A stretch of DNA of 9,788 bases from NCBI GenBank assembly GCA_002898615.1, contig BEIB01000032.1, positions 1-9,788 of the forward strand, written 5' to 3'. The notes beneath the pieces are model-generated. The model was given only the letters and a program-made list of their open reading frames with translations, was not told where the DNA came from and did no database searches. Position numbers and translations under genes: made by a program. This DNA is from a bacterium HR25. Its GTDB lineage: Bacteria > Chloroflexota > Dehalococcoidia > SM23-28-2 > HRbin24. This document shows, piece after piece, positions 1 to 6,191 of this stretch (position 1 is the first letter of the stretch; every line of letters begins with the position of its first letter).

Positions 1-1
1 G

Positions 2-1831
2 GACCACTCCAAGATTGAGTGGCCGGAGCCGGTGGTGGTGATGCAGAAGAACTGGATCGGCCGCTCGCAGGGGGTGGAGATCGCCTTCGGGCTGGAGGTA
101 CCGGGCGTGGAGGAGCGGGAGATCCGGGTCTTCACCACCCGCCCGGACACCATCTACGGCGTCACCTTCATGGTGCTGGCCCCGGAGCATCCCCTCGTCC
201 CCAAGATAACGACGCCGGAGCGCCGCCGCGAGGTGGAGGAGTACGTGGAGTTCGCCCGACGGGAGACGGAGGTGCAGCGCCTCTCCACCGTCAAGGAGAA
301 GACGGGGGTCTTCACCGGCGCTTACTGTCGCAACCTCCTCTCCGGGGAGCTGGTGCCCATCTGGATCGCCGATTATGCCCTCATGTGGTACGGCACCGGC
401 GCCGTCATGGGCGTCCCCGCCCACGACCAGCGGGACTTCGAGTTCGCCCAGAAGTTCGGGCTGCCGGTGAAGGTGGTGGTGGCCCCGCCGGACTGGGATG
501 GCCAGCCCCTGGAGCAGGCCTACACGGAGCGGGGCGTCCTGGTGGACTCCGGCCCCTTCACCGGGATGGACTCGGAGGAGGCCAAGGAGGCCATCGGCCG
601 CTACGTGGAGGAGAGGGGCTGGGGCCAGCGCAAGGTGAGCTACCGCCTGCGGGACTGGCTCATCTCCCGTCAGCGCTACTGGGGGACGCCCATACCCATG
701 GTGCACTGCCCCCGGTGCGGCACCGTCCCCGTGCCGGAGGAGCAGCTACCGGTGCTCCTGCCGGAGGACGCCGACTTCCAGCCTACAGGGGAGTCCCCCC
801 TGGCCCGCCACGAGGGCTTCGTCAACACCACCTGCCCCCGCTGCCAGGGGCCGGCCAGGCGGGAGACGGACACCATGGACACCTTCGTGGACTCCTCTTG
901 GTATTTCATGCGCTACCTGAGCCCCCATTACCAGGACGGCCCCTTCGACCCGGAGCTGGGGCGGCGCTGGCTCCCCGTGGACCAGTACACCGGCGGCGCC
1001 GAGCACGCCGTCATGCACCTCCTCTACGCCCGCTTCTTCTGGAAGGTCTGCCGCGACCTGGGCCTGGTGGAGGGGGACGAGCCCTTCCTGCGCCTCTTCA
1101 ACCAGGGCCAGATCCTGGGGCCGGACGGCCAGCGCATGAGCAAGTCCCGCGGCAACGTGGTGGCCCCGGACGAGCAGATAGAGCAGTGGGGCGTGGACAC
1201 CTTCCGCTGCTACCTAATGTTCCTGGGCCCCTGGGAGCAGGGCGGCCCCTACACCTTCCAGGGGATATCCGGCGTCTGGCGCTGGCTCAACCGCGTCTGG
1301 ACGCTGGCCCTGGACGAACCGCCGAAGGACGAGACCGCAGACCCCATGCCCCTGCGCCGCCTCACCCACCGCACCATCAAGCGGGCCACCGAGGATATGG
1401 AGGGCTTCCGCTTCAACACCATGATCGCCGCCCTCATGGAGATGACCAACGCCCTGCAGCGGGCCCGCCAGGCCGGCCCCGTCCACCCCGGGGCCTGGGA
1501 GGAGGCGGTGGACTCCCTCGTCCTGATGCTGGCCCCTCTGGCCCCTCACATCGCCGAGGAGCTGTGGGAGCGTCGAGGCCGCCCCTACAGCGTCCACCAG
1601 CAGTCCTGGCCCACCTACGACGCCGAGCTGGCCCGGCCGGAGGAGATAACCCTGGTAGTCCAGGTGAACGGCAAGGTGCGGGACAAGCTCCAGGTGCCGG
1701 CCGACATCGGCGAGGAGGAGGCGAAGGAGCTGGCCCTCAGGAGCCCCAAGGTCCAGGGCTCCATAGACAACCGGACCATCGAGCGCATCATCTACGTCCC
1801 CGGCCGCCTGGTGAACGTGGTGGTGAAGTAG
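2..1831 (+). CDS. leuS: Leucyl-tRNA synthetase, 5' end outside window
   Basis: Charges tRNA-Leu with leucine in the cytoplasm and edits mischarged products. The reading frame is open from base 2 and gives 609 residues, so about 200-250 N-terminal residues, including the HIGH motif, lie to the left. Visible landmarks in order: WPE...MQKNWIGRS near the left edge; the CP1 editing domain with TTRPDTIYG (from base 134) and MGVPAHDQRDFEFA; DWLISRQRYWG re-entering the catalytic core; a zinc knuckle with two CxxC pairs (CPRC, CPRC); DTMDTFVDSSWY; GGAEHAVMHLLYARFF; the KMSKS loop as RMSKS at 1133-1147; an anticodon-binding helical domain; and a C-terminal domain with VVQVNGKVRDK. Both editing and synthetic motifs look intact. 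The substitution of Arg for the first Lys of KMSKS is tolerated in class I synthetases. The stop is TAG, four bases before the next gene, so the two are probably co-transcribed. Confidence 0.97.
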   Translation, partial: DHSKIEWPEPVVVMQKNWIGRSQGVEIAFGLEVPGVEEREIRVFTTRPDTIYGVTFMVLAPEHPLVPKITTPERRREVEEYVEFARRETEVQRLSTVKEKTGVFTGAYCRNLLSGELVPIWIADYALMWYGTGAVMGVPAHDQRDFEFAQKFGLPVKVVVAPPDWDGQPLEQAYTERGVLVDSGPFTGMDSEEAKEAIGRYVEERGWGQRKVSYRLRDWLISRQRYWGTPIPMVHCPRCGTVPVPEEQLPVLLPEDADFQPTGESPLARHEGFVNTTCPRCQGPARRETDTMDTFVDSSWYFMRYLSPHYQDGPFDPELGRRWLPVDQYTGGAEHAVMHLLYARFFWKVCRDLGLVEGDEPFLRLFNQGQILGPDGQRMSKSRGNVVAPDEQIEQWGVDTFRCYLMFLGPWEQGGPYTFQGISGVWRWLNRVWTLALDEPPKDETADPMPLRRLTHRTIKRATEDMEGFRFNTMIAALMEMTNALQRARQAGPVHPGAWEEAVDSLVLMLAPLAPHIAEELWERRGRPYSVHQQSWPTYDAELARPEEITLVVQVNGKVRDKLQVPADIGEEEAKELALRSPKVQGSIDNRTIERIIYVPGRLVNVVVK

Positions 1832-1835
1832 GAGG

Positions 1836-2294
1836 ATGCCCACCGTCCGGGCCCGCCGCCTCATACCTGCCCCGCGGGAGGCGGTCTGGGCGGTCGTCTC
1901 AGACCTGGCCAGCGCTCCCCGCTGGAACCGGGCCTGGCGACGGGTGGAGGTGGTGGGGGAGGCCGGCGTCGGCGCCGTGTTGCGGGCGGAGGCCGAGGAC
2001 GGCCAGACGGGCGAGTTCGAGGTGGCGGCCTGGGAGCCGCCGGAGCGCATCGTCTTCGTCCCCCGTCGGGGCGGCCCGGAGGAGGGCAGCTCCTGGCTCC
2101 TCCTGGAGGCCCAGGGCCTCCGTCTCCTGGAGAGGGCGGAAGGGGCCACCCTGGTGGTGATGGAGGCCCGTGCCCGCATCCGCGGGCTGCGGGGGCTGGT
2201 GGCGGGCTGGCTCCTCTGGCCGGGCTACCAGCGGCAGGGGCTGGAGGCGGCGTTGGAGCGCCTGGCCGCTCTCTTCCCCGGGGGCGCTCCCTAG
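1836..2294 (+). CDS. SRPBCC-fold (polyketide cyclase/dehydrase-like) protein
   Basis: A 152-residue soluble protein with no signal peptide. The opening, with a hydrophobic strand, then IPAPREAVWAVVSDLASAPRW, is the hallmark start of the SRPBCC/START-like ligand-binding fold: strand 1, then the two short helices carrying VW..VSD and the P-W pair. Strand-rich middle segments (VGAVLRAEAEDG, EFEVAAWEPPERIVFVP) and a long C-terminal helix (about 133-147, YQRQGLEAALERLAALF) complete the fold, which usually binds a hydrophobic ligand. The ligand is unknown. The ATG lies four bases after the leuS stop. GGAGG touches the ATG with no spacer, so initiation is probably by translational coupling to leuS. 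The next in-frame ATG or GTG lies too far in to keep the conserved first strand. Its stop overlaps that of the opposing gene. Confidence 0.85.
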   Translation: MPTVRARRLIPAPREAVWAVVSDLASAPRWNRAWRRVEVVGEAGVGAVLRAEAEDGQTGEFEVAAWEPPERIVFVPRRGGPEEGSSWLLLEAQGLRLLERAEGATLVVMEARARIRGLRGLVAGWLLWPGYQRQGLEAALERLAALFPGGAP

Positions 2295-2815
2295 CCGGGG
2301 CGACCCTGTCGCATCTCCAGGGCCTGGATGCCGCGCCGCACCTGCTCCAGGAGGTGCGTCAGTTGCTCCTCCAGCCGCTCCAGGGCCTGGAGGGCGTAGG
2401 CGTCGGCCTCCTCCACCTGCTGGCGGGCCAGAGCCTCGGCCTCGTCCAGGCGGAGGCGGGCCTGGGCCTCCGCCTCCCGGAGGAGGGAGTTGGCCCGCTC
2501 CTGGGCCTCTCTGGCCATCTCCTGGGCCCGCTCTTCGGCGGCCCGCACCAGCTCCGACTCGCTGAGGCGTCGCTCCGCCTCCTCCTGGACGCGGGAGAGG
2601 AGGCGGGTCGCCTCCTCGCGGGCCTGGGCCAGCAGCTCTTCCCGCTGCTCCAGCACCTCCGCCGCCTGGTAGACCTCGGCGGGGAGCGCCACCCGCAGGC
2701 GGTCCACCAGGTCCAGCAGCCGCTGGCGGGGCATCACCACGCCGCCGCCCACGGGGAGACGCCGCCCCTCAGCGATCATCTCCTCCAGCCGGTCTATCAG
2801 GTGCAGGACGTCGAT
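2291..2815 (-). CDS. Coiled-coil protein (DivIVA/ATP-synthase-b-like), probable ATC start
   Basis: Read from an ATC codon at 2815-2813 the product is 174 residues. It has a short N-terminal domain (about 1-45: DVLHLIDRLEEMIAEGRRLP, then LLDLVDRLRVALPAEV), followed by one long, highly charged coiled coil (about 46-165) rich in E, A, R and Q with heptad-like leucines. I recall short proteins of this layout next to coaD in Chloroflexota, often labelled as ATPase or DivIVA-like. They have no nucleotide-binding motif, and neither does this one, so the ATPase label should not be copied. The role is unknown; scaffold or division-related filament is a guess. The first ATG, at 2779, would cut off 12 residues that match the usual family N-terminus. 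The gene is the last of the operon, ten bases after coaD, and its stop overlaps the opposing stop. Confidence 0.85.
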   Translation of the reverse strand: MDVLHLIDRLEEMIAEGRRLPVGGGVVMPRQRLLDLVDRLRVALPAEVYQAAEVLEQREELLAQAREEATRLLSRVQEEAERRLSESELVRAAEERAQEMAREAQERANSLLREAEAQARLRLDEAEALARQQVEEADAYALQALERLEEQLTHLLEQVRRGIQALEMRQGRPG

Positions 2816-2826
2816 GGTCGCCTCCT
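2813..2826 (-). promoter_or_regulatory. Strong RBS placing the start at an ATC codon
   Basis: On the minus strand AGGAGG (2826-2821) is followed by five bases (CGACC) and then ATC at 2815-2813. Sequence and spacing are ideal for a Shine-Dalgarno site, but no ATG, GTG or TTG sits at the right distance. An in-frame TAG (the coaD stop) lies just upstream, so the frame cannot start earlier. The AGGAGG overlaps the coaD stop codon by two bases, which would couple the two genes. Confidence 0.7.
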
Positions 2827-3307
2827 AGGGCCTGCCAAACTTGCGACGCAGCGCCTCCGCCACGTGGGGAGGCACCAGGGCCGAGACATCGTAGCCCAGA
2901 CTGGCCACCTCCCGTATGCGCTGGCCGCTGACGAAGAGATGCTCCAGGCTGGTCATGAGGAAGACGGACTCCAGCTCCGGCGCCATCTTCTTGTTCATGA
3001 GGGCCATGCTGAACTCCGCCTCGAAATCGGTCACCGCCCGGATCCCCCGCACCAGCACCTGCGCCCCCTTGAGGCGGGCGAACTCCACCGTGAGCCCCTG
3101 GAAAGCTTCCACCTCCACGTTGGGCATCTCCGCCACTGCCTGGCGGAAGAGGGAGACCCGCTCCTCGGTGGAGAAGAGGCAGCTCTGGGGCGGCAGATCG
3201 TAGACGGCCACCACCAGCCGCTCGAACAGGGCCGCCGCCCGCCGCGTTATGTCCAGGTGACCGTTAGTCACCGGGTCGAAGCGGCCGGGGTATATAGCGA
3301 TGACCAA
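2825..3307 (-). CDS. coaD: Phosphopantetheine adenylyltransferase
   Basis: Catalyses the reversible transfer of AMP from ATP to 4'-phosphopantetheine, the penultimate step of coenzyme A synthesis, in the cytoplasm. The 160 residues match the usual length. YPGRFDPVTNGH (6-17) holds the T/HxGH nucleotidyltransferase motif with His17. RGIRAVTDFEAE (87-98) and MALMNKKMAPELESVFLMTS (101-120) are the classic middle blocks. The C-terminal nucleotide loop, usually a triple-Ser segment (FISSSLVKEV in E. coli), reads FVSGQRIREV (125-134) here, so two of the three serines are replaced. The start is TTG at 3307-3305, six bases after a perfect AGGAGG. There is no nearer ATG before the essential first strand. 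The gene lies ten bases after rsmD, a common bacterial pairing. Confidence 0.96.
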   Translation of the reverse strand: MVIAIYPGRFDPVTNGHLDITRRAAALFERLVVAVYDLPPQSCLFSTEERVSLFRQAVAEMPNVEVEAFQGLTVEFARLKGAQVLVRGIRAVTDFEAEFSMALMNKKMAPELESVFLMTSLEHLFVSGQRIREVASLGYDVSALVPPHVAEALRRKFGRP

Positions 3308-3319
3308 GCTACACCTCCT
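3305..3319 (-). promoter_or_regulatory. RBS deciding the TTG start of coaD
   Basis: AGGAGG (3319-3314) overlaps the rsmD stop codon and is followed by TGTAGC and TTG (3307-3305). This spacing fixes the TTG as the coaD start and suggests translational coupling with rsmD. Confidence 0.75.
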
Positions 3320-3860
3320 ATCGGTACAGGGATACGGCGCTGTCGCCGTGCCGAAGGGTCTTGGTCAGACGCAAGGGCCCGATGAGGGACGGGGGCGACT
3401 GGCGGCTGCGGTGCTCCAGGGCGAGGACGGTCCGCCCCGGCTCCACCAGGGTGGAGCGGGCCAGCCGCTCCAGGACGGCGATGGCGGAGGGGTCGTCGTA
3501 GGGCGGATCGGCCAGCACCAGGGTGTAGGGGCCCTTCAGCCGGGGGAGGGCCCTCTCCACGGCGCTGCAGTGGACGGCCGCCCGCCCGGCCAGGCCGGCC
3601 CGTCGCAGGTTCTCGCGGATGGCGGCGCAGGCGGCCGGGCTCTGCTCCACGAAGTCGCACCAGGCGGCACCGCGGCTCAGGGCCTCGATCCCCAGAGCGC
3701 CGCTGCCGGCGTAGAGGTCGAGGACGCGGCCCATATCGGCGCCCGTGGCCTCCAGAGAGGAGAAGAGGGCGGCCCGGGTGCGGCTGGAGGTGGGGCGGGT
3801 GCCCCGCCCCCTGGGGCCGGTGAGGCGTCTCCCTTTGGCCTGTCCGGATATGATCCTCAT
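3318..3860 (-). CDS. rsmD: 16S rRNA (guanine-N2) methyltransferase RsmD
   Basis: Uses S-adenosylmethionine to methylate N2 of a guanine (G966 in E. coli numbering) of 16S rRNA during assembly of the small subunit. From the ATG at 3860 the product is 180 residues, the usual size. It opens with MRIISGQAKGRRL (1-13) and RPTSSRTRAALFSSL (22-36), both family signatures. The SAM-binding motif I is VLDLYAGSGALGIEALSRG (46-64), and the catalytic motif IV is ADPPY (117-121), typical of amino-group methyltransferases. The frame is open further upstream to 3932, but that extension would run into the previous gene and lacks family similarity. GGAG lies five bases before the ATG at 3860. The gene is 20 bases downstream of the GH18-like gene, so an operon is likely. 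Confidence 0.95.
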   Translation of the reverse strand: MRIISGQAKGRRLTGPRGRGTRPTSSRTRAALFSSLEATGADMGRVLDLYAGSGALGIEALSRGAAWCDFVEQSPAACAAIRENLRRAGLAGRAAVHCSAVERALPRLKGPYTLVLADPPYDDPSAIAVLERLARSTLVEPGRTVLALEHRSRQSPPSLIGPLRLTKTLRHGDSAVSLYR

Positions 3861-3880
3861 CCTCGCTCCCCTCCTCCGCG

Positions 3881-6013
3881 CTAGCTGTTGGCCGCTGGTC
3901 GCACGGTCACCCTGGCCAGGCCCTGCGCGCACGCCTGTCGCCCGTCGAAGCTGCCGCAGGCCTCGGCGAAGTTGGGGTAGCTCCCCGGTTTATCGTAGCG
4001 AGCGGAGGCTGGCACGCTACAGCGCTGCCCCGGCGCCAGGGAGGGGGCGCAGGTGGTCTCCGACAGGCCGATGCCGAGGTCGCGGACGACGACGCTGGTC
4101 AGGGTGACGCTGCCACGGTTGGTGACGACGATGGCGAAGGTGACATCGAGGGGGGCCGGGCCGCTCTCGGGGGAGGCCGTCTTGCGCACCTCCAGGGCCA
4201 TAGTGGGGGTGGAGGTAGGCGTCGGCGTGGGCGTTGGAGTCGGGGTGGGTGTAGGCGTAGGGGTAGGGGTGGGGGTGGGCGGGATGCGCACCTGGAAGCT
4301 GAGGCGCCGCCCGAAACGGGCCACGCCATCGCTTATCACCAGCTCCAGGGTGTGCTCCCCTGCCCGGGTGGGGGCCGTCCAGACGGTGCGGGGGCCGCTG
4401 GACGGCTCCAGGTCCCCCTCGCTGGCCTGCCAGCGGGGAAGGAGGGCCTCCCCGTTGGGGCGCTGGAGGGTGGGGCCGCGGCCCTCCCGCAGGGAGCGCA
4501 GGAGCGGCCACAGGTCGGCTGTGTCGGCCTCGGCCGAGGCGTCGGCCAGGACGACGCCTCCCAGGCCGTAGGCGGTCACCATCTCCGCCCGGAAGGCGGC
4601 GCTGAAGAGGTTCTCCACGAAGACCATGTCATCGCCCTGGCCGCCCACGGTGAAGACGACGGAGGCGGCCTCATCGTTCCAGTGTAAGCCCTCGCCGGCC
4701 AGATTGGGGGCCTCCAGGGAGACCTGGTCGCCCGGGCGGAGGGTGCCGCTGGCGCTGGCCTGCAGCTCCAGGGCCAGGCGCATGGCCTGCTGGTAACCTA
4801 TGGCCTCCGCCTGACCGCCCTGGCGGTGCACACTGTAGGGGTTGAGGACGAGGTAGAGCTTCTCCCGGGGCACGCTCTCGGTGGCGAGTTGCAGCGCCTG
4901 CGGCATCTCCTGCCAGTAGGCGAGGGGGTCCAGCACGGGGAGGAGGCGCACCATGTCCGCCGCCTCTCCCAGGCGGCGCCAGTCATAGGCGGGGGAAGAG
5001 GTGGGCGCGGCCAGGGTGAGGCTGAGCTTGTGTCCCCGCTCGTGCAGTGCCTCCGCCAGCTCCGACACCATCTCCAAGAAGGCGTCCCCGTTCTGGGGGG
5101 CCACCTCCGGGTATTCCAGGTCTATGCCGTCGAAATCGCCCTGCTCCACCAGGCGCAGGACGGCCTGCACGTGGGCGCGGCGCCTGGCCTCGTCGGCCAG
5201 GATGGCATTGACGGCCCGGGCGCCCTCCGGCGTGCTGCCGACGACGGTAGGCAGCACCTCCTGCCCTTCCCTGGGCTCCAGCCTGGTGGTCTGGCCCTCC
5301 AGGGAGCCGTCCTCCCGCGGCCGGTAGTCCCGGGGGCTGAGGACGTCCGCCACCTCTCGCCCGCTCTCATGGAGGGAGGCGCCGGCGGGCAGGGAGGCCA
5401 CCACCCGCACCTGGGCCTGCCTGGCCAGCACCGCCAGGTTCTGGGGGATGGGCGAGAACTCGCCGCAGGCCACCTGAGGGCTGGCCGGCGGCGAAGAGCT
5501 GGCCTGACAGCCCGGCTCTTTGAAGTCCTCCGCCGAGACCAGGACCACGTCCTGGAGCCGCTGCCAGCGTCCGTCCAGGTAGGTGTAGAAGGCGAGGCTG
5601 CTGGCGTCGGCGTAGGTGTCCTGCAAGGGGAGGCCCAGCTTCACCGGGCCCGGCGGCTCCGTCTCAACCTCGAAGGTGAGGAAGTCATGGCTGGCCAGCA
5701 CCAGCCCGGGGGGCAGCGGCGGCAGCTCGGCGGCGCGCGCCTTGATCCCCTTGGCCACCTCGGTGGCCTCCTCGCCCACGCCGGGGCGCAGCAAACAAGA
5801 GGCGGCCACCGCCCCCACGAGAGCGACGACGATGACGGCCAGAAAGCCTACGATGATGAGAGGGGCGGGGTCGCGCCCCTGGTCGCCTGGAGCGGCGCGG
5901 GGGCCAGCCGCTCCACGGAGGGCCGGGCCAGGGGGAGGTTGTCGCCGGGCCGGGGCCAGGGGCCGGTCCGGAGGCCTGCGGGGCGGGCGATAGGGGCGAC
6001 GCGGCTCCATCAT
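3881..6013 (-). CDS. Membrane-anchored GH18-like protein with PT linker, probably non-catalytic
   Basis: A 710-residue protein. Residues 1-50 are Pro/Arg-rich and probably cytoplasmic. A single membrane helix follows (about 52-75, starting LIIVGFLAVIVV), so the rest should lie outside the cell. Residues about 103-510 resemble the family 18 glycoside hydrolase barrel of the spore-germination YaaH/chitinase type: QVRVVASLPAG (201-211), FDGIDLEYPEV (294-304), KLSLTLAAPTS, EKLYLVLNPYS (384-393) and the late YGLGGVVLAD (482-491). Residues about 511-577 look like a PKD/Ig-like domain (AGEHTLELVISDG). A Pro-Thr linker spans 579-604, and residues 606-705 look like a DUF11-type surface domain (FAIVVTNRGSVTLTSVVVRD) with four cysteines. 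The catalytic DxxDxDxE motif reads DGIDLEYP, so the acid Glu position is Pro. Binding of a wall or chitin-like glycan without cleavage is an inference. Two adjacent ATGs (6013, 6010) have no clear RBS. Confidence 0.85.
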   Translation of the reverse strand: MMEPRRPYRPPRRPPDRPLAPARRQPPPGPALRGAAGPRAAPGDQGRDPAPLIIVGFLAVIVVALVGAVAASCLLRPGVGEEATEVAKGIKARAAELPPLPPGLVLASHDFLTFEVETEPPGPVKLGLPLQDTYADASSLAFYTYLDGRWQRLQDVVLVSAEDFKEPGCQASSSPPASPQVACGEFSPIPQNLAVLARQAQVRVVASLPAGASLHESGREVADVLSPRDYRPREDGSLEGQTTRLEPREGQEVLPTVVGSTPEGARAVNAILADEARRRAHVQAVLRLVEQGDFDGIDLEYPEVAPQNGDAFLEMVSELAEALHERGHKLSLTLAAPTSSPAYDWRRLGEAADMVRLLPVLDPLAYWQEMPQALQLATESVPREKLYLVLNPYSVHRQGGQAEAIGYQQAMRLALELQASASGTLRPGDQVSLEAPNLAGEGLHWNDEAASVVFTVGGQGDDMVFVENLFSAAFRAEMVTAYGLGGVVLADASAEADTADLWPLLRSLREGRGPTLQRPNGEALLPRWQASEGDLEPSSGPRTVWTAPTRAGEHTLELVISDGVARFGRRLSFQVRIPPTPTPTPTPTPTPTPTPTPTPTSTPTMALEVRKTASPESGPAPLDVTFAIVVTNRGSVTLTSVVVRDLGIGLSETTCAPSLAPGQRCSVPASARYDKPGSYPNFAEACGSFDGRQACAQGLARVTVRPAANS
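4202..4279 (-). repeat. Pro-Thr codon repeat (degenerate 6-mer) encoding a flexible linker
   Basis: Thirteen or so consecutive CCN-ACN codon pairs encode residues 579-604 of the GH18-like protein, ending in TSTPT. Third bases vary, so protein-level selection rather than recent slippage alone seems to maintain it. The right end is very G-rich on the plus strand: four runs of at least three G, separated by one or two bases, at 4260-4279. Such linkers join domains of secreted proteins. Confidence 0.9.
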
Positions 6014-6069
6014 CAGCGGCCGGAAGCGGCCGGGCCGTAGCGATGCCCTAGTCAGTTATGTCCTGCGGG

Positions 6070-6078
6070 ATTGTATCA
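6070..6078 (-). promoter_or_regulatory. Candidate extended -10 promoter for the GH18-rsmD-coaD operon
   Basis: The minus strand reads TGATACAAT (6078-6070), an extended -10 (TGN plus TACAAT, five of six to TATAAT). No good -35 is visible. Transcription would begin near 6063, giving a leader of about 50 bases. A small CCCTG-GCA-CAGGG inverted repeat (6082-6094) lies just upstream of the -10. Confidence 0.5.
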
Positions 6079-6107
6079 CAGCCCTGGCACAGGGAGAAGG
6101 GACGCCC

Positions 6108-6139
6108 CGCCGCACCGCCCTGTGAAGGGCGGTGCGGCG
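6108..6139. promoter_or_regulatory. Perfect 13-bp inverted repeat between divergent genes
   Basis: CGCCGCACCGCCC (6108-6120) and its exact complement GGGCGGTGCGGCG (6127-6139) flank TGTGAA. The right arm ends one base before TATGATAAT, the likely -10 of the EF-G-like gene. There is no T-run on either side, so it is not a standard intrinsic terminator. It could be an operator, or a hairpin in a transcript that starts further upstream. Confidence 0.7.
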
Positions 6140-6148
6140 TATGATAAT
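6120..6148 (+). promoter_or_regulatory. Candidate promoter of the EF-G-like gene
   Basis: GATAAT (6143-6148, five of six to TATAAT; TATGAT at 6140 is an overlapping alternative) lies 17 bases after CTGTGA (6120-6125), a weak -35 of three matches. The only AT-rich stretch in the region is here. The -35 would fall in the loop of the 6108-6139 repeat. Expected leader is about 37 bases. Confidence 0.5.
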
Positions 6149-6191
6149 ATGCTCCAGAGGGCACCACACTACGCCCGGAGGTATCTCCACC

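Noticed and set aside
19..2160. A long plus-strand open frame of 713 codons overlapping leuS
   Set aside because: Out of frame with leuS. The translation is Gly/Pro/Arg-rich low complexity typical of shifted frames in GC-rich DNA, whereas the leuS frame has all family motifs.
2354..3385. Plus-strand open frame opposite the coiled-coil and coaD genes
   Set aside because: Antisense shadow; no recognisable domain, while the minus strand encodes clear family proteins.
3861..3932. A 24-codon N-terminal extension of rsmD
   Set aside because: It overlaps the end of the upstream gene and has no family similarity; RsmD proteins start at the M-R-I-I-S-G block.
4202..4279. The 6-base repeat as a CRISPR or mobile-element signature
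   Set aside because: Units are contiguous without spacers, in frame, and encode a Pro-Thr linker.
4826..6040. Plus-strand 404-codon open frame opposite the GH18-like gene
   Set aside because: Antisense shadow rich in Gly, His and Gln with no motif; the minus frame has a membrane helix and ordered domains.
6132..6191. Upstream extension of the EF-G-like gene by 20 codons
   Set aside because: It would begin within the inverted repeat and cross the -10 box. The ATG at 6192 has a good RBS and the correct distance to the P-loop.
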